DNA from: an uncultured bacterium
GTDB lineage: Bacteria > Myxococcota_A > Polyangia > Polyangiales > Houyiibacteriaceae
Direction: 5' to 3'
Length of the DNA stretch: 64,000 nucleotides
Assembly: GCA_938024995.1 (NCBI GenBank)
Contig: CALJDU010000027.1
Span: 1 to 64,000 of the forward strand
The position numbers and the translations under genes are program-made. The notes under the pieces are model-generated. The model had not been told where the DNA came from and did no database searches. It worked only from the letters and a program-made list of their open reading frames with translations. Positions 1 to 8,289 of this stretch are shown one piece after another (the first letter of the stretch is position 1; the number at the start of each line of letters is the position of its first letter).

Positions 1-5
1 CGGCG

Positions 6-674
6 ATGGTCGTGATGACCATCGCCGCCGCGGTTTGCCTGGGGTCGCTCGCCTCCGCGTTTCCAATCACGCTCGACCAGGTGTTCATCGGCAGCGCGTT
101 CGTTGGGCTGAGCGCGGTCGCGTGGGCGTGGCTCTCGAAAGGGGCGTCGATGATCGTCGCGGTCATCGCTTCAAGCGTCAGTGTGTTGCTGATCGTCTTG
201 TACTTTGGTTTTACGACCCACTTCGTCGCGTGGGTCAGCGCGGAGGAGGTCCCGCTGGATCGCGTCGCGGCAGACCGACCCGCTTCGTTTGTGCTCGCGC
301 GGTCGGAGATCAACGGGGACTCCTTCGGTGACTACTACGCTGCGCCGCTGACCTATGACGCGGCCGGTTGGGTCACGGTCGCGTATGTGAACGACGGCAC
401 CCGCTTCCCGGAGCTCCCCGACGAAGAGCCGCTCGTCGTGTTACGCGACGACGCCCCGTCTGCGGTGGCGGAGGCGGCGCTCGACGAGGCGGCTGCGCTG
501 CAAGGCGAGGGGATGACGAACGAGACCTTGGTCTACACGCCGACCGGTTCCCTCGCGTCCATCCTCGAGGCGCGCTGGATCGCCCGCGCGTTCTTCGGCA
601 TCACGCTCTTCTTCGCGCTCTTCGTTTCGCTGATCGCGTTCCTGAACCAACGCTTCGACCGCACCCCGACCTGA
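6..674 (+). CDS. Hypothetical multipass membrane protein, possibly 5'-truncated
   Basis: I do not recognise a family. The 222-residue product has three hydrophobic segments near the N-terminus (about 4-22, 27-45 and 48-68), an acidic extramembrane stretch of about 120 residues, and a C-terminal hydrophobic helix (about 194-213) followed by a short basic tail. The first ATG lies five bases from the window edge and the frame is still open there, so the true start may be upstream. The C-terminal part (LVY.P, then a final helix) resembles the protein at 1632-2462, suggesting a local paralogous pair. That relationship is my inference from eye alignment. The function is unknown. Confidence 0.6.
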   Translation: MVVMTIAAAVCLGSLASAFPITLDQVFIGSAFVGLSAVAWAWLSKGASMIVAVIASSVSVLLIVLYFGFTTHFVAWVSAEEVPLDRVAADRPASFVLARSEINGDSFGDYYAAPLTYDAAGWVTVAYVNDGTRFPELPDEEPLVVLRDDAPSAVAEAALDEAAALQGEGMTNETLVYTPTGSLASILEARWIARAFFGITLFFALFVSLIAFLNQRFDRTPT

Positions 675-683
675 GCTCCTGCC

Positions 684-1508
684 TCACTCAGTGGGCTGGA
701 GGGCCTGCTCGTGGATCTCGGTGAGGTGCGCGATCGCGACGCTCGCTTCGGTCCCGCGCTTTCGCAGCAGCGCGGACGTCTTGCTCTTCACGAGGGAGGC
801 GAAACGCCGGTCGTCGGTGAACCGCACGTCGACCGAGATGAGGTCGCTCCCTTCGTTCATGGGGAGTCGCGAGCCCACGAAGCGATCGATCTCTTCCATC
901 GGAACCGTCCAGCGAAGCCAGGGAATGATCCCGCGCGCGCGGTGGAGCCCCACGCCGTTGAGCCACGTCCGCGTCGGGAGGACCAGCGCCAGCACGACGC
1001 CCGCGATCAAAGCGATGACGCGGAAGGTGTTCCAGTGCGCGACGGGATGGATCTGCGCTTCGTACGGCAAGAAGAACGCGACGTGAAAGAAGAGCAGCGA
1101 GGGGACCATGGGAAAGAAGAGGTTCCGCGCGCGAAACTCGCCGGAAGACGCGAGGTGCTTCGCGAGGAAGAGTTCGGCCGGGCAGTCATCGCGACGACAC
1201 AGGGAGAAGTCGGCCGCGTCGCGGACCGCGTAGATGTTTCGCTTCCCTTCGCGCGCGAAGCCGGTGACGCGACTCAAACGCACGCGCTCACAGCGACCGT
1301 CGGCGCGCTCGAGGTAGAGAAAGCGATCACTGATCGCGAGGCGCTCCACCATGTCGCTCGCGGGAAACTCCGCGGACGCCGCCAATGAGTCTTGCCGCTC
1401 TTCGCTCGCGGTCCGTTTTCCGCGCGCCGCCAAGATCGGTTCCGCGGCGGAGCGAAAAGGGTCTCCCTTTCCTTGTTCAGGCAGGCGCTCAATGGGTTCC
1501 CAGGCCAC
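684..1508 (-). CDS. Hypothetical membrane protein
   Basis: The product is 274 residues. It has a soluble N-terminal half, two adjacent hydrophobic segments in the middle (roughly 135-150 and 163-180), and a soluble C-terminal half rich in charged residues. The arrangement, a cytosolic domain followed by a helical hairpin and a beta-rich tail, is compatible with a PH-like or bPH-type protein, but no diagnostic motif is visible. It is read convergently with the gene at 6-674 and divergently from the gene at 1632. The start codon used is GTG. The third-position GC pattern and length support a real gene; the function is unknown. Confidence 0.6.
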   Translation of the reverse strand: MAWEPIERLPEQGKGDPFRSAAEPILAARGKRTASEERQDSLAASAEFPASDMVERLAISDRFLYLERADGRCERVRLSRVTGFAREGKRNIYAVRDAADFSLCRRDDCPAELFLAKHLASSGEFRARNLFFPMVPSLLFFHVAFFLPYEAQIHPVAHWNTFRVIALIAGVVLALVLPTRTWLNGVGLHRARGIIPWLRWTVPMEEIDRFVGSRLPMNEGSDLISVDVRFTDDRRFASLVKSKTSALLRKRGTEASVAIAHLTEIHEQALQPTE

Positions 1509-1631
1509 GGCTCGAGTCTAGCAGCATCAGATAGAGCGACACCTTCTCGGTGGCGCGGCTCCGTTGAATTCGCGAGGATGTCCGCGATGTCGCCCAAGCT
1601 CTGGATCTTGTTCGGGGACATTTAGCTCGCG

Positions 1632-2462
1632 GTGATCTGCCTCGTGTGGGGATCGGCGCTGATCCGCGCAGGCTATCGAGGCGCGACGGGCGCGTTCGGG
1701 GCGGGACTCATCCTGGTGCCGGGGTCGATGTTGGTCGGTGCGCTTTGCGGAGCGCTGGGCGGAGCGCTCCCGCTCAATGAGGGACTCGTGATCGTCGCGC
1801 TCTTCGGTGGATGCGCGATCGCGGCCGGGATGGCGTGGTCGCGAGGCTTGGTCATCGGGTTCGTGGCGTCGCTCATCGCCTTGGTCATGATGTGCGTCAG
1901 CGTCACGTCGTTGTCGTTCTCCAAGGACTGGCTCGCGTCCGCGGCCGCGGACGAAGAAGGGGCGCTCGCGTTCGCGGAGGTCACCGCGCGCGCCCCTCGT
2001 GGATTTGACGCGGTGCGCGGCCCTTGGTGGGACGACGCGACGCGGTACAGCGGTGCGCGGGTCGCGCCCATCGGGTTTCGCGATGTCGGTGGGCGGCCGG
2101 TCGTGACGGCGGTCGTGGTCCGGCGCGGCGCTTATCGCGGAGACGTGATCCGACTCGCTCGAGACTTCCACGTCACGAAGCGAGACTCGGCCGTCATCAC
2201 GAACGTTGCGCAGGAGCTCGGCGTCAGCGTCGACCGCGGGCTCTTGGTCTATCGCCCGCTTAAGCGCGAGAGCGGCGTGCTGGCAGCGCGCGATACGTAT
2301 CGCTGGGCCTCTGGCTTCGCTCTCGCTATCTTGGGCGTCGTCGCGGCGCTCTCATCGCTCCCGCGTCGCTTTGGAGGAGCGCGCCACCGCTCCCGCTTAC
2401 GTCAGTACCAGCGACGCTTTCTCCGCGGACCGCGGCGCGGGGGGCTCTTGCCGGCGAGGTAG
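1632..2462 (+). CDS. Hypothetical membrane protein, paralogue of the first gene
   Basis: The 276-residue product starts at a GTG just after an in-frame stop at 1623-1625. Three or four hydrophobic helices lie within residues 15-95. A soluble segment of about 130 residues follows, then a C-terminal helix near 226-244 and a very basic tail. The soluble segment and last helix resemble the protein at 6-674 (LVYRP then a helix), which suggests duplication. The last 61 bases overlap the convergent DNA glycosylase gene, so the basic tail may be read-through after a lost stop. No function can be assigned. Confidence 0.55.
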   Translation: MICLVWGSALIRAGYRGATGAFGAGLILVPGSMLVGALCGALGGALPLNEGLVIVALFGGCAIAAGMAWSRGLVIGFVASLIALVMMCVSVTSLSFSKDWLASAAADEEGALAFAEVTARAPRGFDAVRGPWWDDATRYSGARVAPIGFRDVGGRPVVTAVVVRRGAYRGDVIRLARDFHVTKRDSAVITNVAQELGVSVDRGLLVYRPLKRESGVLAARDTYRWASGFALAILGVVAALSSLPRRFGGARHRSRLRQYQRRFLRGPRRGGLLPAR

Positions 2463-3328
2463 ACCTGCCTCACGACTCGCCCTCGCTGTCCCGCGAATGG
2501 CGCGAGCAACCGCAGCATCTCTTCGTCGTCGTGTCCGCGCTCAACGTTTGTGAACGTGTACCCCACCGCGTTCGGCAGCCCGTAGTCGCCGGTCGGGACG
2601 GCGTCAGGGCACGCGAGCGCGCGACCAAGGAGATTCTCGCTGGTCCATGGTCCGATACCGCGGATCTTGGGGAGGAGCGCGCGCGCCTTGGCGCGGCCCT
2701 CGACCGGATCCGCGATGACGGCGTCTCGGAGCGCGTCGATCTTTCGTTGGTGCTTCGCCGCGCGCTTGATCGTATCGGCGCGCGCCTTCTCCACCTCGAA
2801 GTGGTGCAGCTCTTCATAGGGCAGCCGCGCGAACACGCTTGGGTCGATCGGCAACATGACCTCGTCCGGACCCGGCGCGGATGTCGACAACGCGTAGACC
2901 ATCTTGCGGTAGGAGTCGCAGGCTTCGCGGGTCTGCACGCGCTGCTCCAGGACGATGCGCACGAGCGAGTCGAAGACGCGCGCCGCCATGGTCAAGCGCA
3001 GACCCGGTTTCTTCTTGAAGAGCGCGTGCGCCGTGGCGTCGTTGGCGAAGAACGCGAGGTCAGCCCCGGGATCCGCGAGCCCAGTGAGCCGCGGCGCTTC
3101 GCCCACGAGCCACTCGCCACCCGGGCCGAATCCCTCCGCGAGCAGTTCGTCGCGGGTCGCGGAGAGCCGAACCGCGCCAGGACCCGCCGGCGTGCGTCGG
3201 CCGAGCGTAATCGCGCCCTCTTCGGATCGGCGGACGGTCGGGTCGCCGCCGTAGATCTCCAGCGAGAGCGAGGCGCGGAAGTCGTACGTCCCCTCGATCG
3301 GAAACCGCTCAGTGATCTGGTCGCTCAC
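2402..3328 (-). CDS. DNA-3-methyladenine glycosylase, AlkA / HhH-GPD superfamily
   Basis: This is a base-excision-repair enzyme predicted to excise alkylated purines by hydrolysing the N-glycosidic bond. The C-terminal half carries the helix-hairpin-helix (residues about 219-233, KIRGIGPWTSENLLGRAL), followed by the catalytic aspartate D248 in TGDYGLPNAVGY. The N-terminal 100 residues form the AlkA-like beta domain. The length of 308 is usual for AlkA-type enzymes. The start is GTG. It lies downstream of and on the same strand as the TDP2-like gene (143 bases apart), so the two could form a DNA-repair pair. Substrate range cannot be read from sequence. Confidence 0.85.
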   Translation of the reverse strand: MSDQITERFPIEGTYDFRASLSLEIYGGDPTVRRSEEGAITLGRRTPAGPGAVRLSATRDELLAEGFGPGGEWLVGEAPRLTGLADPGADLAFFANDATAHALFKKKPGLRLTMAARVFDSLVRIVLEQRVQTREACDSYRKMVYALSTSAPGPDEVMLPIDPSVFARLPYEELHHFEVEKARADTIKRAAKHQRKIDALRDAVIADPVEGRAKARALLPKIRGIGPWTSENLLGRALACPDAVPTGDYGLPNAVGYTFTNVERGHDDEEMLRLLAPFAGQRGRVVRQVYLAGKSPPRRGPRRKRRWY

Positions 3329-3471
3329 GAGGACGCCCGCTTAGTGGACTCGATGCCAGCGCGGCGCACCGTCACGCACGGGGCAGGACACATTGCGTGC
3401 AGCTGCGCGTTCGAGCGCGCGCGGGTAAGGGAGCGTCTCGGCACTCGCTCACGTTAGGTCATGCATCTCGC

Positions 3472-4224
3472 TCAGGGAAGACGCAGAACGACCTCGACGC
3501 CTGCGTGATCGCTCGAGACGGGGAGGACGCGGGTCGTGAAGGACTCGACCTGCCACGAACTGGCCGCGTCGAAGAAGACCCGGTCGAAACGAAAGGCGCG
3601 AGAACCATCGTCTGTCCACCAGGTGGGGCCGTACTCGCGCGGTCGGTCCGCCGCGTCATAGGCGTCGATGATCTCCAGGTCGGGATCACGCGCCTTCCAT
3701 TCACGCTGCCGTAGATTGGTGTCTCCCGCGAAAACACACGGCACCGTCGCGCGCTCGATCCATCCTCCGAGCTGGTCGAGCTGCTCGACCCGCGCTTCGC
3801 TCCCACTGGCGAGGCTCTCCATGTGGGCGGTCATCACGCGAAAGCGTCGCCCTTCGCAGGTGATGTCGGCCTTGAGGCAGGATCGCCCGAGCGGGCTGAA
3901 GAGAAAGGGGTCGAGGTTGGTCTTGTCGATCTCGAACGGGGGGCGGACCCCGATCAAGAGGTAGTCCTCGACGTCTCTCGGGACCTCAAAGGGAACGAGC
4001 TGAAAGCCCGCGGCGCGAAAGTGGTTCCGGATTTGCGACGTATACGCGCGCCGGGTCATTTCCTGAAACACCACGATGTCGGGCACCGGCCGGGTCTCGC
4101 GTCCCTCTAGCGCGGCGCGGAGATCTCCGCCGACGAGAACGTTGAGACAGAGCTTCTCCATACGTGGACCGATGCGCTTTTCATCGAGCCCGTTGATGTT
4201 CCAAGTGAGCAGTCGGAGCTGCAT
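3472..4224 (-). CDS. TDP2-like tyrosyl-DNA phosphodiesterase (endonuclease/exonuclease/phosphatase family)
   Basis: The 250-residue protein has every landmark of the Mg-dependent EEP fold in the TDP2 arrangement: LTWNINGLD (residues 6-14), VVFQE (E55), TAHMES (132-137), AGDTNLRQREW (166-176), FRFDRVFF (211-218) and SSDHAGV with H240. Eukaryotic TDP2 hydrolyses 5'-phosphotyrosyl bonds left by trapped topoisomerase II, and the TWN-GLD, HLES, GDTNLR and LRFDR blocks are typical of that branch rather than of ExoIII or DNase I. The ATG at 4224 is chosen because the longer open frame would overlap the upstream gene and adds a low-complexity Ser run. Enzyme specificity is inferred from motifs only. 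Confidence 0.78.
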   Translation of the reverse strand: MQLRLLTWNINGLDEKRIGPRMEKLCLNVLVGGDLRAALEGRETRPVPDIVVFQEMTRRAYTSQIRNHFRAAGFQLVPFEVPRDVEDYLLIGVRPPFEIDKTNLDPFLFSPLGRSCLKADITCEGRRFRVMTAHMESLASGSEARVEQLDQLGGWIERATVPCVFAGDTNLRQREWKARDPDLEIIDAYDAADRPREYGPTWWTDDGSRAFRFDRVFFDAASSWQVESFTTRVLPVSSDHAGVEVVLRLP

Positions 4225-4256
4225 ACGGGGGATGTACCAGTCACCTGGCCTCGCTG

Positions 4257-5639
4257 TCAGCTCAGTCGGTCGCTCGGACGACGACGACGACGACGCAGCA
4301 ACACGAGCGCGAGGACACAGAGCGCGCTCAGTGGTGCGTCGGTGTTCGCGAGGTTGACACCGCACCCTCCGGTCAGGCCCGCAGGGTTGCTGAAGCCACC
4401 CGACATCTCGTCGTAGACCATCGGGTCGTCTCCTCCTTCGGGAGGCTCGACGGTGGGCGGTGGTTCGGGACGCGGTCCTGGGTCCGGGTCGGGGTCAGGC
4501 TCGGGGTCAGGCTCGGGATCCGGATCGGGCTCGGGATCCGGATCGGGCTCTGGATCGGGTTCCGGCGTGGCGCCGGCGGGCGTGAAGCGGATCGCGTCGA
4601 CCGCGATGTGTTGATCGTCGCCTACGTCTTCGCTCGTGTTGTCAAAGACCTCGACGCGTCCGCCTTCGCCCGCAAACGAAAACGACCCGAGTCGTTGCCA
4701 ACCGTCCATGCGGCTCTGATCGATGAACTGAGTCTCGCGGCCACCCTCGTGCGCCACTTCGTAGCGTGTGTTGGTATGCACGTTCCACGGGGCAGGCGTG
4801 TGGACGTCGACGTCGTAGCGGCCGGGCGCGTCCATCTGAACTTGCCAGCGCGCCCAGTTCCCCGGAGTCTCGTTCTCCCAGGCGTTCGTCCACAACAGAC
4901 CGCCCGCGCTTCCGCCCGACTCGGATCGCCAGTAGCGGGAGTTTCCGAACGGTGTGAAACAGTCGCTCGTCTCTTGGAGGATACCTCCGCTCGCCGGGAT
5001 GGGCTCACAGGGAGCGGCGTCAGGCGGAGTCATCGGGCCGTCAAACCACGGCGTCTCCATTTGGCTGCCCGCGACGCTGAGCTCGACGTGAAGGTGATCG
5101 GTGTGCGGGTTGCTGCCGCCGTAGCGTCGTCCCTTCATCCCGGGCGTGCGGCTCGCGTTCCACGTCCACTGGTCCCAGATGAAGTACTGAATCCCGATCT
5201 CTTCAGCGTTTTCGATGAGCCAGTTCGCGATGGGATCGCCTGCGCCGTTGTCCGCGTCGCCCGCCTCTTGCGGCACCATGATGTCGAGCGCGCGTCCGAG
5301 GGAGTGGAGCGACATCGTCGATGAGCCGGAGATCGGTCGGCAGTTGTAGACGTAGATCGTCTCGATGTGCGGGAACGCGGTGAAGATATAGTCCTTCAGC
5401 GCGAGCGCGCCCGGAGTGGCACCGCCGCTGCAGCCCGATTCGCCGCGCCAGGTTCCGGCGCCTGTGTACTCGACGCTTTGGGAGTCGCCGACCCGCTCGG
5501 TGTCACCTGGGATCATGTACGGGCCCGGAACGATGAGTTCCGCCTCGACGTGCTCAGGAAGGTCAGCCGGTTGCGCGCAGCTCAGCAGCGCGGTGCTCAG
5601 GGTCGCGCACATCCACCGTCCCCATGTGTTTCTCAGCAC
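4257..5639 (-). CDS. Secreted lipoprotein with M15-like peptidase, golvesin-like domain and MYXO-CTERM-like tail
   Basis: The N-terminus is a signal sequence ending in a lipobox (LLSC, Cys21). Residues about 75-190 contain SLHSLGRALDI (H112, D119) and NPHTDHLHVEL (H182, H184), the zinc-site pattern of M15/VanY-type D,D-peptidases. Residues about 220-352 resemble a golvesin/Xly-type carbohydrate-binding beta domain. A Pro-Asp-Glu repeat spacer follows (about 358-398). The tail has GGCGVN, a hydrophobic helix and an Arg run, as in MYXO-CTERM sorting signals. The GTG start is fixed by a strong GGAGGT ribosome site six bases upstream. A cell-wall role is inferred. Having both a lipobox and a sorting tail is unusual. 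Confidence 0.72.
   Translation of the reverse strand: MLRNTWGRWMCATLSTALLSCAQPADLPEHVEAELIVPGPYMIPGDTERVGDSQSVEYTGAGTWRGESGCSGGATPGALALKDYIFTAFPHIETIYVYNCRPISGSSTMSLHSLGRALDIMVPQEAGDADNGAGDPIANWLIENAEEIGIQYFIWDQWTWNASRTPGMKGRRYGGSNPHTDHLHVELSVAGSQMETPWFDGPMTPPDAAPCEPIPASGGILQETSDCFTPFGNSRYWRSESGGSAGGLLWTNAWENETPGNWARWQVQMDAPGRYDVDVHTPAPWNVHTNTRYEVAHEGGRETQFIDQSRMDGWQRLGSFSFAGEGGRVEVFDNTSEDVGDDQHIAVDAIRFTPAGATPEPDPEPDPDPEPDPDPEPDPEPDPDPDPGPRPEPPPTVEPPEGGDDPMVYDEMSGGFSNPAGLTGGCGVNLANTDAPLSALCVLALVLLRRRRRRPSDRLS
4480..4566. repeat. Coding microsatellite for the Asp-Pro-Glu spacer
   Basis: Short near-repeats of the type GGATCSGGMTC encode the alternating DPEP/DPDP linker of the M15-like lipoprotein. 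The tract is in frame and has no independent function that I can see, but slippage here could change spacer length. Confidence 0.7.
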
Positions 5640-5678
5640 GTTTTACCTCCGAGCGCGCGCCGATAGAGGCGCTACGCG

Positions 5679-5706
5679 ATTGTAGAGGGGTGGTCGTGAG
5701 GGTCAA
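5679..5706 (-). promoter_or_regulatory. Sigma70-type promoter of the M15-like lipoprotein gene
   Basis: On the minus strand TTGACC (5706-5701) and TACAAT (5684-5679) are separated by 16 bases. Transcription would start near 5672, about 33 bases before the GTG at 5639, with a GGAGGT ribosome site in between. This is the clearest housekeeping-type promoter in the window and indicates that the peptidase gene is transcribed independently of the membrane protein gene upstream. Confidence 0.6.
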
Positions 5707-5723
5707 CCAACGTGACAGCCGCT

Positions 5724-6533
5724 TCAGCGGATGGGAAAGCTCACTCGTCTGCCGTTCCGCATCGCAATCGCACAGCGACGAGCGGCCGGTTCGCCGTTTG
5801 TCGCGTCCACGCGGGCGGCCTCGATGGGGACCGCGTCGACGGGCGGGGAACAACCTACGACTTCATTGATCGCGCATGTCGGGAAGTAGACGCTTCGCAT
5901 GATGTTGCCGGCGAACGATACAAGGGTGAGCGCGACGATCCCCAGCACCGCCGCCCCGACGTGTCGACGCAACGCGATAGTCAGCTCTTGGTCGCTGGCA
6001 CGAACGAGGAGCGGTGAGAACTCGACGGTGGTTTCACGCCGAAAGGGAACCGAGCTCGGGCCCAGCTTGCCCCAGCCGAGCATCGACATCCGGGTGTCGG
6101 TCTCGAGGAGGAATCCGGACGCCGCGCTGACCGCGCGACGGGGGAACGACACCAACACATCGCTGGGCGTTCGCAGGGTCACCCGATCGGCGCCCAAGCC
6201 GACGACGCTGCCCGAGGCGCGGGACAAGCGAGACGCGACGAACCCTCCAACGAGCGCCAAGACGACGAGCACCCCAGCCGAGGCGATGAGAACGGAGAAG
6301 GAGATGGGGAGCGCCCCGACCGCGAGCGCGAGGCAGTAGGCCCCAACGCTTTTCGCTGAAGGACGCCTTGCGGCCCGAGCCCGATCCCGGAGGACCCCAA
6401 TGGGGAGCACCAGGACGAGCGGCGGAACCACCCACATCGGATCGACGTTGAAAAGAAAGAGCGCCGCTCCACAGATGAGAGTGCAGAAAAGGCCCATGAA
6501 GATCGTGTTCACCGGGAGGTCACGCGCGCGCAT
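5724..6533 (-). CDS. Hypothetical membrane protein
   Basis: The 269-residue product has two or three N-terminal hydrophobic helices (about 10-45), another pair near 68-100, a soluble beta-rich stretch of about 85 residues, a further helix near 190-210, and a Cys-containing C-terminal domain. I do not recognise the family. The start is the ATG at 6533. The gene stands alone on this strand between the divergent DUF1592-type gene and the peptidase gene, which has its own promoter. The topology suggests an envelope protein; nothing more can be said. Confidence 0.55.
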   Translation of the reverse strand: MRARDLPVNTIFMGLFCTLICGAALFLFNVDPMWVVPPLVLVLPIGVLRDRARAARRPSAKSVGAYCLALAVGALPISFSVLIASAGVLVVLALVGGFVASRLSRASGSVVGLGADRVTLRTPSDVLVSFPRRAVSAASGFLLETDTRMSMLGWGKLGPSSVPFRRETTVEFSPLLVRASDQELTIALRRHVGAAVLGIVALTLVSFAGNIMRSVYFPTCAINEVVGCSPPVDAVPIEAARVDATNGEPAARRCAIAMRNGRRVSFPIR

Positions 6534-6642
6534 GTCCGTTGGACTCGCGAGTCACAGCAACCTTGGGTATTTGTGTAAGCCGTTGGGATGAAGGGGTCTC
6601 ATAAACTCGTCGCATGTCGTCTTTGACGCGGTCACGAGTTCT

Positions 6643-8289
6643 TTGGGTCGCCGTCACGCGGGCACGATCGATCCGCGAAACAACGAGCTGCCGGATTGGG
6701 AGCGACCTGGCGGCGGCGGCGGCGGAGGCGGCGGAGGCGCGACGGAAGATCTGCGCGACACCGTTCCGCGGATGGGCCTACGCCGGATCACTGCGCTTCA
6801 ATACGACAGCGCGCTGGAGGTGGTCCTCGGTGACCTCAGTCGACCCGCGCGTGCGCTGCTCCCGGAAGACCCACGTACCCCCTTCGACACGGACTACCGC
6901 GAGCAGCGGGTCTCCCCAGGTCTGATTGAGGGCAGTGAACTGCTCGCGCGTGACGCCGCGGCGCGTCTGCTCGAAGACACCGCGCGACGGGATACGGTCG
7001 TCGGCTGCACCCCAACAACCGCGACCGATCGCGACTGCATGGAGTCGTTCCTGCGGCGGGGCGGTCGGCTCGCGCTTCGTCGCGCCCTCACAGACGAGGA
7101 CGTGGCGTTCTTCCTCGACGGCGACGATGCGTTCGAGGGGGCGCTCGCGTCCGCAGAGCGCTTCGACGATTTCTATGAAGGCGTCTCCATCGTCGTGCAG
7201 CTGCTCCTTCAAGACCCCGAGTTTCTGTACCGCGTTGAGATCGGCACCCCCGTTCCGGAAAAGCCTGGGTACTTCAAACTCTCCGCGAACGAAGTCGCGA
7301 GCCGAATGGCGTTCTTTCTCTGGGGAAGCGTGCCGAGCTCCGCGCTTCTCGACCTCGCGGAAGCCGGCGCGCTCGACACCGCCGCCGGTCGCACGAGCGC
7401 GGCCATGGACATGCTCGAAGACCCGCGCGCTCGCGAACGCTTCACGCTCTTTCACTCCATGTGGCTGGGGTACGAGAAGCTCATCCCGGGCGACGAGCTC
7501 GGGCTCGCTATGCGCGCGGAGACCGAGGCGCTCTTTTCGCGCGTGCTCTTCGATGACGAGATGGCCTGGCAAGACGTCTTCCGACTCGAGGAGACCTACG
7601 TCAACGAGATCCTCGCGATGAATTACGACCTCCCCGTTCCGGAAAGCGGGAGCGACTGGGTCCGCTATGAGATGGACGCACGGCGAGGGCTCTTTTCACA
7701 CGGCACCTTCCTCTCGATCGGCGGCAAGCTCGGCGACACCAGCCCCGTACTTCGCGGTCTCGCGGTCCAGACGCGCGCGTTCTGCCGGACCATCAACCCC
7801 GCTCCTCCCGAGGTGGACGTGGACGCTCCGCCCGAGTCCGACGCGCTCTGCAAGGAACAACGCTATGCGCAGCACAGCGAGGGTGGGTGCATCGACTGCC
7901 ACGCCGCGATGGACCCGGTTGGCTTCGGGTTGGAAGCGTTTGATCAACGCGGGCGGTTCCGCACGCACGAGATCGACATCCCGACGACGGATGTGGACGA
8001 ATCCGTGTGCGAGATCCGCGGAGATGGAGAGCTCGTCGATATCGGCACGTTCTCGGGTCCGGGCGAGCTCGCGGAGCTCGGTCTGGAGTCCGGTCTGCTG
8101 CGCGACTGTTTCCTGAAGCAGATGCACCGCTTTGTGGTCGGTCGCGGTGAGCTTGATCGTTCGGACGCGCGCACCATCGACGAGCTCGATGACGCGCTGG
8201 GCGAAGGAGACTTTACGTTGCGGCAGCTCGTGACCGCGATCGTGTCCGCCGACGCATTCGTCGAGCGCCAAGAAGAAGAGGTGGAGTGA
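6643..8289 (+). CDS. DUF1592/DUF1588/DUF1585-family secreted protein, start unresolved
   Basis: The domains follow the order seen in planctomycete and myxobacterial cytochrome-linked proteins. A DUF1595-like part is near 120-165 (RRALTDEDVAFF), DUF1592 near 170-300 (LLQDPEFLYRVE and SRMAFFLWGS), DUF1588 near 340-450 (GLFSHGTFLSIGG, and the c-type heme motif CIDCHAAMDPVGF), and a DUF1585-like tail (KQMHRFVVGR). A poly-Gly linker follows the first 20 residues. The only in-frame start is TTG at 6643, which gives no signal peptide, while an ATG at 6614 opens another frame. A 5' frameshift or misread start is likely. It overlaps the DUF1552 gene by one base (TGATG), so the two are co-translated. 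The biochemical function is unknown. Confidence 0.8.
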   Translation: MGRRHAGTIDPRNNELPDWERPGGGGGGGGGGATEDLRDTVPRMGLRRITALQYDSALEVVLGDLSRPARALLPEDPRTPFDTDYREQRVSPGLIEGSELLARDAAARLLEDTARRDTVVGCTPTTATDRDCMESFLRRGGRLALRRALTDEDVAFFLDGDDAFEGALASAERFDDFYEGVSIVVQLLLQDPEFLYRVEIGTPVPEKPGYFKLSANEVASRMAFFLWGSVPSSALLDLAEAGALDTAAGRTSAAMDMLEDPRARERFTLFHSMWLGYEKLIPGDELGLAMRAETEALFSRVLFDDEMAWQDVFRLEETYVNEILAMNYDLPVPESGSDWVRYEMDARRGLFSHGTFLSIGGKLGDTSPVLRGLAVQTRAFCRTINPAPPEVDVDAPPESDALCKEQRYAQHSEGGCIDCHAAMDPVGFGLEAFDQRGRFRTHEIDIPTTDVDESVCEIRGDGELVDIGTFSGPGELAELGLESGLLRDCFLKQMHRFVVGRGELDRSDARTIDELDDALGEGDFTLRQLVTAIVSADAFVERQEEEVE

